Source of the DNA: Candidatus Woesearchaeota archaeon
GTDB taxonomy: Archaea; Nanobdellota; Nanobdellia; Woesearchaeales; JAGVZT01
Direction: 5' to 3'
DNA: 32,400 bases
Assembly: GCA_018263355.1 (NCBI GenBank)
Contig: JAANXH010000012.1
Coordinates: forward strand, 1-32,400
In this document: positions 8,351 to 15,017 of the stretch, piece by piece
Position numbering within the stretch: the first letter of the stretch is position 1
Layout of the letters: each line of letters begins with the position of its first letter
Program-made: the position numbers and the translations under genes
Notes under the pieces: generated by a model
What the model was told of the DNA's origin: nothing
Seen by the model: the letters and a program-made list of their open reading frames with translations, nothing else
The model's database searches: none

Positions 8351-9493
8351 ATGTTAAAAAAATATATTAAAAAATATTATTTTCAAACATTACTAGTAAT
8401 TACTTTAATTCTTATAGTAATTTTGATATTTAATATAAATAATTTGAATAATAAAATTGAAAATCAGAAAAAAGAATTAGAGAACCGCAATGAACAAATA
8501 TCAAATTTAAACAAAGATATTTCAAATCTTAATATTTCTTTTAATCAATTAAAATCTGAAAAACAGAATTTAGAATCTGAAAAACAGAATTTAGAAATAA
8601 ATTTTGAAGAATTAGATGAAGAATATTCAAATTTAAAAGATGAAACAAACTTATTATTGAGCGATATTAATACTTATCAAGAAGAAATTGAAGAATCTTT
8701 AGAATGGTATAAAATAAACTCCTTGTTAGATGATAACACCGAACAAAAAAGAGTCAAAAGACAAATTGATAATAATTGTGTTGAAATTAGAAACAATGAA
8801 TGTAAAATTAAATTAGGATGTTTTTATTTAATAAATTCAGAAAAATTAGATTTAGAATATAAATACGACGAAACAATTTATGAAAAAGAGGATAAGCTAA
8901 CTTCAATTAAAGATTTTTTAAAAAATGATGGTGGTGATTGTGAAGATTATTCTTTGTTTTTCAAAGCAGAATACAATTATGCTTTAAATCAATGTGAAGA
9001 TAATAATATAGTACTAGAAGGATGGAAATATCCAAATTCGGAAGATAGAGAAACAAAATATTGGTTAAATTTTCAAAAAAGTTGGTATTTAGATGATGTT
9101 GCAAAAGTAGAAATAAAAGATAATATTTATCCAAATATAATTTGTGGTAATTTATATGATCCGATACTTGGAGATGTAGCAGGTCATTGTATGATTGCGT
9201 ATACTCAAAATGAAATAAAATCAATAAATGATTTATCAGAATTAGATAATGCATATATAATAGAACCACAAGACGGTTCTTTTCAAGGAAACATAAATAG
9301 AGAAAATAGTGAAGTGTATTTGTTAAATGAAGATATTTGGTATGATGAAAGTGTTAATTCTTGGATTTATTCTATAATCACTGATAATGATTATTTTTTA
9401 TTTAGTGAATCTGATTTAGATTGGAATTCATATTCTTTATTTAATTCCCATCTGAACACAAAGAAAAATGAATTATTATATTTGTTAAATTAA
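8351..9493 (+). CDS. Membrane-anchored transglutaminase-like cysteine protease (cassette D)
   Basis: A 380-residue protein. Residues about 11-30 form one membrane helix, followed by a coiled coil (about 31-115, QNLESEK repeated). The C-terminal domain has the papain/transglutaminase-like triad in order: Cys197 in GGDCEDYS, His279 in GHCMIAY and Asp308 in EPQDGS. The GDCEDY context is that of BTLCP/transglutaminase-like peptidases, which cleave or cross-link proteins, probably outside the membrane here. The coding sequence is very AT-rich. It has its own TATA box and reads toward site 5. A short in-gene duplication (AAAACAGAATTTAGAATCTG) occurs near 8560. Confidence 0.75.
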   Translation: MLKKYIKKYYFQTLLVITLILIVILIFNINNLNNKIENQKKELENRNEQISNLNKDISNLNISFNQLKSEKQNLESEKQNLEINFEELDEEYSNLKDETNLLLSDINTYQEEIEESLEWYKINSLLDDNTEQKRVKRQIDNNCVEIRNNECKIKLGCFYLINSEKLDLEYKYDETIYEKEDKLTSIKDFLKNDGGDCEDYSLFFKAEYNYALNQCEDNNIVLEGWKYPNSEDRETKYWLNFQKSWYLDDVAKVEIKDNIYPNIICGNLYDPILGDVAGHCMIAYTQNEIKSINDLSELDNAYIIEPQDGSFQGNINRENSEVYLLNEDIWYDESVNSWIYSIITDNDYFLFSESDLDWNSYSLFNSHLNTKKNELLYLLN

Positions 9494-9517
9494 TATTAAA
9501 AAAAGCCCCAACTCTTT

Positions 9518-9555
9518 AGTCCTTCGGACATATAGTCTCCTTCGGAGAAATTTAT
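9518..9555 (+). other. Tandem UNCG-loop hairpins upstream of attC site 5
   Basis: GTCC-TTCG-GGAC, a CATATA-type spacer, TCTCC-TTCG-GGAGA, then AATTTAT. Both hairpins have cTTCGg tetraloops. The same arrangement recurs at 14901-14938 with TACG loops and in decayed form elsewhere. Confidence 0.7.
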
Positions 9556-9641
9556 CTAAACTTAAACTAAACTCTTCGGGATTTTTTCACTTCGTGAAAA
9601 ATCGTTGCACTATCCCTTGGTCGTCGTTGCACTCCGACGCA

Positions 9642-9745
9642 ACTAACAAGGATTTAGAGGTTCCAGAAACTTGCAGACTTCTCCATCCAAATTCGGTTTT
9701 GTGGGTTGCCTCAAAACCGAACTTCTCTTAATCGCAATGTTAATA
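9642..9745 (+). other. attC-like site 5 (104 bp)
   Basis: ACTAACA-AGGATTTAGAGG pairs imperfectly with CTCTTAATCGC-AA-TGTTAAT. The interior carries GGTTTTG...CAAAACC. R' GTTAATA begins at 9739. Two CGTTGCACT motifs precede it (9603, 9625). The 70-aa minus-strand ORF here is rejected. Confidence 0.7.
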
Positions 9746-9832
9746 GAAATAAAAATGAATTTTCTTACCCACCCAATAGGACGCGCGCAAGTTTTCCTGA
9801 CGGAAAACAGATAGTCTGCTATCGCAGAAAAT

Positions 9833-9841
9833 AATATAAAC
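9833..9841 (+). promoter_or_regulatory. TATA-like box of cassette E gene
   Basis: AATATAAAC, 16-24 bases before the ATG at 9857; slightly close but the best candidate. Confidence 0.4.
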
Positions 9842-9856
9842 TTACTTAATTTCATT

Positions 9857-10492
9857 ATGAATATGTCTACTGAAAAAGCAGAAAGTGTTAGGGAAACGGA
9901 GAAAGCTCCGCCAATCTACCAGGTTTATATCAAAAAAGAGAAAGAATGGATTGAAAGAAAAATAACACACACAAAATCCTTAATTGATGTTGGTTGTGGT
10001 GAAGGTAGAGCAACAGCGTTTCTCTCCCCTTTAACTGATAAATATGTTGGGATAGATTTAAATTCAAAAGCAATATCCAAAGCAAAAAAATTAGAAAACA
10101 ACAAAATAGCTTTCAAAGTTGTTGATGTTACAAAAATGTCTGAGATTTTTCCAGAAAACGCTTTTGAAACAAGTATGTGTCTTTGGAATACTATAGGAAA
10201 TATTGAAAAAGACAATAAAGCGATCGAGGAAATGTATAAAATCACATCTGAAAAATGTTTTATAACAACCTTGAAAAGAGGAAATCTAAAAGAGAGAACG
10301 AACTATTATAACTCCTATGGTGTAAAATTTGAAGTGGATGAAGAAAATGAAATATTCTATTCAGATGCTTGGGGAATTTCTAGATCATATGATAAAGAAG
10401 AGTTCAAAAAAATGTGTGAAGCAGTGGGCTTCAAAGTTGTTGAAATAGTTGATTTGGGAAAAATTGCTTTTGGTATTGAACTAAAGAAATAA
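9857..10492 (+). CDS. Class I SAM-dependent methyltransferase (cassette E)
   Basis: A 211-residue cytoplasmic protein with the Rossmann-type SAM-binding core: motif I LIDVGCGEGRATAF at about residues 44-57, an acidic residue in YVGIDLNS (motif II), and VVDVTKM plus the SMCLWNTIGNIEKD stretch where motifs III/IV fall. The fold is that of methyltransferase domains 11/25. The substrate cannot be read from the sequence. It is the sole gene of its cassette and reads toward site 6. An alternative start two codons downstream (MNMS) is possible. Confidence 0.8.
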   Translation: MNMSTEKAESVRETEKAPPIYQVYIKKEKEWIERKITHTKSLIDVGCGEGRATAFLSPLTDKYVGIDLNSKAISKAKKLENNKIAFKVVDVTKMSEIFPENAFETSMCLWNTIGNIEKDNKAIEEMYKITSEKCFITTLKRGNLKERTNYYNSYGVKFEVDEENEIFYSDAWGISRSYDKEEFKKMCEAVGFKVVEIVDLGKIAFGIELKK

Positions 10493-10616
10493 TCTTCTTT
10501 TAGAAAAAGAAGCAAAAGCGCGCGTCAAATTTAATACCCACCCAGAAAATTCATTTTTACTCTCTCCGCTATGCTCCGAGCCACGCCTTGCAGGCTCTCG
10601 GCTTCGCCTCGGGTCT

Positions 10617-10637
10617 ATTAACAGCGCGATGTTATAC
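10617..10637 (+). other. attC-like site 6 (21 bp, minimal)
   Basis: ATTAACA-GCGC-GA-TGTTATAC: only a 4-base palindrome inside, with the usual bulged GA. R' GTTATAC begins at 10631. GC-rich hairpin-forming DNA (CCGAG...CTCGG) lies just upstream. It is the least certain site by stem, but its flanks and position fit the array. Confidence 0.55.
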
Positions 10638-11394
10638 GCAATTTTTGGGCTCGGCGACTTAGAAAAATCTATTAGCTCTTTTGAATAACTTTAACATTTT
10701 TAACTTCAGGATCTACTGTTCGCCTACCATCACCATGGTTTATCGGTTCATAACCAAATGGAGAATAAAGTAAACAGTCTCTTCTCCAAAGACAAGGATC
10801 ATGTGTAAATTTGATAGGTGGATAATATCCTCCCCTATCACCTGCAGAATCTGTTCTATTTCTTTGAAATTGGTCTTTAGAAACTGCTATTTCCACCATA
10901 TCTCCTACATTTATCTGATCGGCCAATTCACTTAATTTTTTCGATGCTTCTTTGTACCTCTCTACTAAGTGATCTTTTGGCACATCATCATAGTATGATG
11001 TATGAAGACCTAAACCAAAGATTAAATGAGTTATCCCCCTATAACTATCTCTTACAGAATCATCCAAAGTTATACTACAATCTATACCTTCATAATCATA
11101 CAATTCTCCTTGATAAGAATGGTCTCCTGTAGGATCCCCCACAAATCTACATCTATTTCTGATTTTGGATTTACTCCTTATTGTAGCAGTAACCTTTTCT
11201 AAGTCTTCATTATCATTTTTTTGTGTCATAAGTATGGGTATAACTCCAAACTATTTAAACTTTTCTATATATTTACTACTTCTAAATTAATATAGATGAG
11301 TCGCCTTCGCCCCAAAACTTCTTCGGAATACTTCGCATTCCTCGACCACGTTGCACTTTCGCTTCGCTCAGGGCGTTGAACACGCATGCGAATG
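10632..11394 (+). mobile_element. Cassette F with inverted arms
   Basis: TTTTTGGGCTCGGCGACT (10642-10659) pairs with AGTCGCCTTCGCCCCAAAA (11299-11317), nearly complete with a small bulge, bracketing a minus-strand gene. Confidence 0.72.
10672..11229 (-). CDS. Unknown 185-aa protein (cassette F, reversed)
   Basis: A soluble, charged protein with no signal peptide or membrane helix and no family I recognise. The middle contains a TATIRSK...ITLDDSVRD strand-rich stretch and an NVGDMVEIAVSKDQF segment that could belong to a small beta-barrel (OB-like). Four Cys residues are scattered, and the C-terminal third is rich in Gly, Tyr and Pro. It is transcribed against the array polarity. AAGTTTAAATAG on the minus strand (11251-11262) is a TATA candidate 22-33 bases upstream. 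Base composition is somewhat less AT-rich than in neighbouring cassettes. Confidence 0.6.
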   Translation of the reverse strand: MTQKNDNEDLEKVTATIRSKSKIRNRCRFVGDPTGDHSYQGELYDYEGIDCSITLDDSVRDSYRGITHLIFGLGLHTSYYDDVPKDHLVERYKEASKKLSELADQINVGDMVEIAVSKDQFQRNRTDSAGDRGGYYPPIKFTHDPCLWRRDCLLYSPFGYEPINHGDGRRTVDPEVKNVKVIQKS

Positions 11395-11400
11395 TTCAAT
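11376..11400 (+). other. attC-like site 7 (25 bp, minimal, GTTC variant)
   Basis: TTGAACA-CGCATGCG-AA-TGTTCAA: 7-bp outer pairing, 8-base palindrome and bulged AA. R' is GTTCAAT rather than GTTA, with the matching change in R'', so complementarity is kept. CGTTGCACT lies at 11349. Confidence 0.65.
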
Positions 11401-11414
11401 TCGGGCAGGCAAAA

Positions 11415-11424
11415 TTTATAAATA
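11415..11424 (+). promoter_or_regulatory. TATA box of cassette G gene
   Basis: TTTATAAATA, 21-30 bases before the ATG at 11445. The purine-rich GCAAAA just upstream, inside the left arm, is in the BRE position. Confidence 0.6.
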
Positions 11425-11444
11425 TTTTCAAACAATCTTAAATT

Positions 11445-12083
11445 ATGAGCATTATTAAAAAAGATTATGATAAGAATTATTTTGAAAACGCTTTCTATAA
11501 AGAGAAGCCCGAATCTCAAAGAAATAGAAACCGTATCAGAGAACTAATTAGACATAAGAAACGCGGTAAATTATTAGAGGTTGGATGTGGGGAAGGAAAT
11601 TTTCTTAAGGAAGCCGAAAAATACTTTGATATTGAAGGAGTTGAATTCTCTAAATATGCCACAAACAAGGCAAAGAGAATATTGGGAGATAATGTTAGCA
11701 GAGGAAATATTGAAAACATCTCGTTGCAACCAGCTTATTATGATGTGATTATGGTATTTAATTTACTGGAACATCTAGGGGAACCAATGAAAACTATTAA
11801 GAAATTATTCGATGCCCTTAAAGAGGGAGGTATTCTAATAGGATCTGTTCCGAATAATTTTGGAATTATTGGAGGATTGGCGACAGCGCTTTCAAATATA
11901 ATTGACAAGACCCACTGCTCAACCTATTCTCCTAGTATTTGGCATGAATATTTTACAGAAAGTGGTTTTAATGAAGTACAATTTTTTGGCGAGATTACCA
12001 TCGGAAGAAACAGGAGTTTTTATGTGAAAAATATATTTTGGAAATTCATATCGTTTAATTTGATTTTTGTTTGTAAGAAATAA
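11445..12083 (+). CDS. Class I SAM-dependent methyltransferase (cassette G)
   Basis: A 212-residue methyltransferase. Motif I is LLEVGCGEGNFLKEA (about residues 44-58), with an acidic motif II in IEGVEFSKYA, then YYDVIMVFNLLEHL and LKEGGILIGSVPN, as in methyltransferase-23/UbiE-like enzymes. The late region with Cys-Ser-Thr-Tyr-Ser followed by WHEYFTESGFNEVQFF is typical of those acting on quinones, lipids or sugars, but no substrate is assignable. It differs clearly from the cassette E methyltransferase, so they are not recent duplicates. Confidence 0.8.
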   Translation: MSIIKKDYDKNYFENAFYKEKPESQRNRNRIRELIRHKKRGKLLEVGCGEGNFLKEAEKYFDIEGVEFSKYATNKAKRILGDNVSRGNIENISLQPAYYDVIMVFNLLEHLGEPMKTIKKLFDALKEGGILIGSVPNNFGIIGGLATALSNIIDKTHCSTYSPSIWHEYFTESGFNEVQFFGEITIGRNRSFYVKNIFWKFISFNLIFVCKK

Positions 12084-12149
12084 TTTTGCCTGCCTGAACT
12101 CTGAAATTTCCCTTCGGGACGTTGCACTAAATTTCAGCCCTTCGGGGAA

Positions 12150-12173
12150 TATAACAGTGCGCAAACGTTATAC
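12150..12173 (+). other. attC-like site 8 (24 bp, minimal)
   Basis: TATAACAG-TGCGCA-AAC-GTTATAC: R''/R' pair TATAAC/GTTATA, with a 6-base palindrome inside. R' begins at 12167. CGTTGCACT lies at 12120. The bulge is slightly different (AAC). Confidence 0.6.
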
Positions 12174-12294
12174 GCAATTAAATTTTCACTAGTCTAAATC
12201 TCATTCTTTTTTTAAAAATGCTCAGAAAATCTTGTTTTCTGGCACCCTAAAAATTTTTGATTTTTATGGAAGAAGCAAAAGAGGGGGAGTCCAG

Positions 12295-12360
12295 GTGCTA
12301 CGCACACGCTCAAAAATGGAACATTTTTGGCGTCCTAAAAATCTATGATTTTTATGATAT
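12295..12360 (+). repeat. Dispersed hairpin repeat, copy 2
   Basis: GTGCTACGCACACGCTC, the CAAAAATGGAACATTTTTGG hairpin and CCTAAAAATCTATGATTTTT, collinear with 5352-5470. A related CCCTAAAAATTTTTGATTTTT lies just upstream at about 12245. Confidence 0.75.
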
Positions 12361-12393
12361 TGCCTTTTACTTGGTAAAAGAAATTTATGATAA

Positions 12394-12408
12394 GATTTAT
12401 TAATAAAG
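12394..12408 (+). promoter_or_regulatory. TATA box before first gene of cassette H
   Basis: GATTTATTAATAAAG lies 15-29 bases before the ATG at 12423. Confidence 0.5.
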
Positions 12409-12422
12409 TACTATCACTATAA

Positions 12423-12986
12423 ATGATGATGAATAAACTATTGCTTTTAACTACACTATTGATTTTATTTATTATGCCTGTTTCTGTCTTAGCACTTCCT
12501 AATTCAGATACAAGTAAAAGTGGTGATGTTTGCGAAAGAGAACATAGTTTTAATTATAACTATAATTTTAATTATGATAAAGAATTAGAAATTAACAAAG
12601 AATATCAATTAGAATTATCTTTTTCAATTAGTGGCTCAAAAATAACAAGAAATCCTTATAAAGTAAGCATTGAATTAGAGCCAAACGGATTTGAATTAAG
12701 TCAAAATAGTATTTCACTTTCACAAGGAAATAAAATAATTGGCATAACTCCTATTAAAAAGGACGCTTCAATAATTGTAAATACAAAATTAGTTTTAGAT
12801 GGGGATGCTAGTCAACATAGAGGATATAAAGCTACATATAAAGATAAATTTACATTAGATCAATTTTTTATTTATGAACCAAAAACAAAATCAAAAAATA
12901 CAAAATCCAATAATTTATCAATTGTTCCTTTTCAAACATATCATATCCAATATCTAAGAATAAATAAATCTTTTCAAACTAGTTAA
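12423..12986 (+). CDS. Secreted protein of unknown function (cassette H)
   Basis: A 187-residue protein with a clear signal peptide (MNKLLLLTTLLILFIMPVSV, cleavage near ALA/LPNS). The mature part is polar and strand-rich, with an alternating Asn/Tyr stretch (FNYNYNFNYD) and segments such as YKVSIELEPNGFELSQ and SIIVNTKLVLDGDA that suggest an immunoglobulin-like beta fold. No lipobox or enzyme motif is seen. Three consecutive ATG codons open the frame; the third may be the real start. It lies 30 bases upstream of the esterase gene, which has its own AT-rich promoter-like block (12988-13000). Confidence 0.6.
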   Translation: MMMNKLLLLTTLLILFIMPVSVLALPNSDTSKSGDVCEREHSFNYNYNFNYDKELEINKEYQLELSFSISGSKITRNPYKVSIELEPNGFELSQNSISLSQGNKIIGITPIKKDASIIVNTKLVLDGDASQHRGYKATYKDKFTLDQFFIYEPKTKSKNTKSNNLSIVPFQTYHIQYLRINKSFQTS

Positions 12987-13016
12987 TTTTTTAAATAATT
13001 AGAAGATATATATCAC

Positions 13017-14072
13017 ATGGAAAAATCAACTAAAAATAAGGTATTAAAGGTTTTCTTGGCCTTGATATTAATTATAATTATGATTTTAGTAATATGTTGT
13101 GGAAGGCGTGATAAAAAAATAAATGAGCCTAATGAACCCCCACTAAAGCCTCCAGAACCGCCAAAACATAAAGAAGAACCAATAAAAGATTTTGGAGAAC
13201 CTTTAACAGAATTAAGTTCAGGAACCCACCAGTTATCTATTAAAATGCAGGATAATAAAAACACATTTCAAGAAGGAATACAAGTTGAAAGGCATTACTT
13301 AGTTCATTTGCCTACAGGATTTAATCCAAATAATAATTATGATTTAGTAGTATTTTTTCATGGAACAACAGGAACATCTCAAAAATCATTACAGGATACA
13401 GAATTTGATGATTTAGCAAACCAAGAGAATTTTATTATGGTATTTCCACAGGGAATGGGAACTTCAAATAATATTAATGAAGTATTTACTGGGGATAATA
13501 TACAAAAGAACACATGCTGGAACATAAGACCTGATGCAGAGCCAGATAATAGATGCTATGCAAGTTCAAGAAAACCAGATGACGATAAATTCATAAATGG
13601 AATAATAACTAAATTTAATAATGAATTAAATATAAACAAGTTATTTGTATCTGGATTTTCTAATGGTTGTGGCATGGCTCAGCATATAGGATTAACAAGA
13701 ATAGATATTAATGCAATCGGAATTGGTGGATGTTCAGTTCCAGGACAGGATTTCTTAGATAGAAGAAAATCAATACCAGTATTAAGGTTTCATGCCACAG
13801 ATGACCCTGTATCAGAATATATGTCTATTAATGAAGAACTTCCTCAAGGCATAGTACCAACAGCTGAATTAGCAATTGATGGATATGCAGATTTAAATGA
13901 TTGCTCTAAACCAGCAGATAAAGAAGAATTAAACATAGGTAATTTTGAGATAGAACATTGGACTTATCCTAACTGTAAAGAAGATACAGAATTTTATAAG
14001 ATTGAAGGTGGAAGTCATATATGGTATTCTGCTATAACACCAATTGTATGGGATTTTTTTGAGAAGAATTAA
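13017..14072 (+). CDS. Membrane-anchored PHB-depolymerase/feruloyl-esterase-like hydrolase (cassette H)
   Basis: A 351-residue protein. Residues about 8-26 form a signal/anchor ending in ILVICCG, so lipidation at Cys27 or 28 is possible. A Pro/Glu-rich linker (to about residue 60) precedes an alpha/beta hydrolase of the LpqC/polyhydroxybutyrate depolymerase type. DLVVFFHGTTG is the oxyanion region, GFSNG (213-217) holds nucleophile Ser215, HATDDP supplies the Asp (262 or 263) and GGSHIWY supplies His334. It probably cleaves an ester in an extracellular polymer, glycan or lipid; the substrate is unknown. Extra Cys residues suggest disulfides. Confidence 0.78.
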   Translation: MEKSTKNKVLKVFLALILIIIMILVICCGRRDKKINEPNEPPLKPPEPPKHKEEPIKDFGEPLTELSSGTHQLSIKMQDNKNTFQEGIQVERHYLVHLPTGFNPNNNYDLVVFFHGTTGTSQKSLQDTEFDDLANQENFIMVFPQGMGTSNNINEVFTGDNIQKNTCWNIRPDAEPDNRCYASSRKPDDDKFINGIITKFNNELNINKLFVSGFSNGCGMAQHIGLTRIDINAIGIGGCSVPGQDFLDRRKSIPVLRFHATDDPVSEYMSINEELPQGIVPTAELAIDGYADLNDCSKPADKEELNIGNFEIEHWTYPNCKEDTEFYKIEGGSHIWYSAITPIVWDFFEKN

Positions 14073-14114
14073 AAAATAAACAATATTTAAAAGTACCTAA
14101 ATCTCTTTTTTATT

Positions 14115-14165
14115 ATGGAGAATATAATTGTATTTGTAGCACATAGTCAACACTCTCTGGGATAA
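14115..14165 (+). pseudogene. 16-codon relic resembling the N-terminus of a PIG-L/LmbE deacetylase
   Basis: ATG at 14115 encodes MENIIVFVAHSQHSLG and then stops. The first residues resemble the opening strand of PIG-L deacetylases (VFVAHSDDxxxG), but the metal-binding Asp pair is missing and the rest of the gene is gone. A TATA-like CAATATTTAA (14081-14090) lies 25-34 bases upstream, the proper distance for this start codon, which supports a former gene rather than chance. Confidence 0.35.
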
Positions 14166-14169
14166 ATAT

Positions 14170-14528
14170 ATGTGGGAATTGAGTTTAAAAGAAATATTTT
14201 GGTTCGATTTTTCATCAAAAATTAATATCCTATTATCCTTAGGAGTATTAGCTTTTTATTTATTAATTATAATAATATTTACATCAATCACTCCAAAAAT
14301 AATTCAAAAAATAAAATTTAAAAGATGGAAAAAATTCATCTATTATTATATATTTCATTTATTCTCGTTATTATTCATAGTCTTTTTTTGGGAAGTGATT
14401 TGAATATTATACAAAATAATTCAATAATAACAATCTTATCGTTCGCAGTGTTTGCAGCATTTTCATTATTAACAATTTTATTTTTAATCATTCGTTTTTT
14501 AATTAAAATTAAAGGAGTAAAAAGATGA
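14170..14528 (+). pseudogene. Frameshifted ferric-reductase-like membrane domain fragment (cassette H)
   Basis: Two overlapping ORFs (14170-14403 and 14325-14528) join into one protein if one A is added, or re-read by -1 slippage, in the A6 run of TGGAAAAAATTC near 14330. The joined sequence, FKRWKK then IHLLLYISF...IIHSLFLGSD, aligns with WQYIHVAIYFLFFFILYHG..YGSD in the flavocytochromes at 26971 and 16674, including both heme-ligand-type His residues. Upstream LGVLAFYLLIIIIFTS matches their preceding helix. The flavin and NAD domains are absent, so it is a membrane fragment only. A sequencing error, mutation or programmed -1 frameshift could each explain it. Confidence 0.6.
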
Positions 14529-14869
14529 TAATTTGGGGAATAATTCATATAGTACTTTCTTTAATTGCATATATAGGTTACATATTTGTAACTATAAAGT
14601 CATTTACTAAAAAAAATTACTTGATTTTATCGATTTCAAATATATTATATTTTATTGGATTTTTATCAGGAATGATTTGGGCAAAATTAGAATGGGGATT
14701 TTATTTAAATATGGATATAAAAACTATTCTATCAATAGCATTGTTTATACCTTTTTTTATTGAAAACATATCAAAAACTAAAAAAAATTATTGGCTACTA
14801 TTGGGAACTTTGATATTAGTTCTTAATTATATATTACCGTTAATCATTGGCACTTTACATTCCCATTGA
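14525..14869 (+). CDS. Small CcsA/CcmC-like membrane protein (cassette H)
   Basis: A 114-residue protein of about four helices. GMIWAKLEWGFYLNMDIKT resembles the Trp-rich heme-handling segment of CcsA/CcmC cytochrome c biogenesis proteins (GxxWAxxxWGxYWxWDxK), although the WWD core is eroded. GTLHSH at the C-terminus gives a possible heme-ligand His. It starts inside the stop of the preceding ORF (ATGATAA overlap), so it is coupled to the broken heme-membrane gene. It is much shorter than CcsA (about 300 aa), so it may be a remnant or a minimal relative. The family call is tentative. Confidence 0.5.
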   Translation: MIIWGIIHIVLSLIAYIGYIFVTIKSFTKKNYLILSISNILYFIGFLSGMIWAKLEWGFYLNMDIKTILSIALFIPFFIENISKTKKNYWLLLGTLILVLNYILPLIIGTLHSH

Positions 14870-14900
14870 TTATAAAATAATAAAATCTGGACTCCCCCTC

Positions 14901-14938
14901 ATCCTACGGACATATAGTCTCCTACGGAGAAATTTATT
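14901..14938 (+). other. Tandem UNCG-loop hairpins upstream of attC site 9
   Basis: TCC-TACG-GGA, CATATAG, TCTCC-TACG-GGAGA, AATTTAT. It differs from the 9518 copy by TACG loops in place of TTCG, keeping the UNCG class and both stems. Confidence 0.7.
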
Positions 14939-15017
14939 ATCGTGAAAATTTAACTCTTCGGTTTTCCTTCGCTTCGCTACGGAACGTTGCACTAAACCTT
15001 GGTCTCTTCGAGACGCG

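Larger units (their letters stand above)
8238..9739 (+). mobile_element. Cassette D with two perfect arm pairs
   Basis: Outer pair: TTTAGTTTAAGTTTA (8248-8262) and TAAACTTAAACTAAA (9557-9571), 15 of 15. Inner pair: AAAGAGTTGGGGC (8290-8302) and GCCCCAACTCTTT (9505-9517), 13 of 13. They enclose the transglutaminase-like gene. Confidence 0.8.
9740..10631 (+). mobile_element. Cassette E with arms and a non-inverted middle motif
   Basis: AAAAATGAATTTTCT (9751-9765) pairs with AGAAAATTCATTTTT (10544-10558), and GACGCGCGC (9780-9788) with GCGCGCGTC (10518-10526). Between the arm segments TACCCACCCA occurs at 9766 and again in the same orientation at 10535, so this middle block is a direct, not inverted, repeat. 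Confidence 0.8.
11395..12167 (+). mobile_element. Cassette G with arms touching promoter and stop codon
   Basis: TTCGGGCAGGCAAAATT (11400-11416) pairs with AATTTTGCCTGCCTGAA (12082-12098), 16 of 17. The left arm runs into the TATA box and the right arm overlaps the gene's TAA. Confidence 0.78.

Noticed and set aside
9643-9855. 70-aa minus-strand ORF
   Set aside because: Covers attC site 5 and the left arm of cassette E; coding is incidental.
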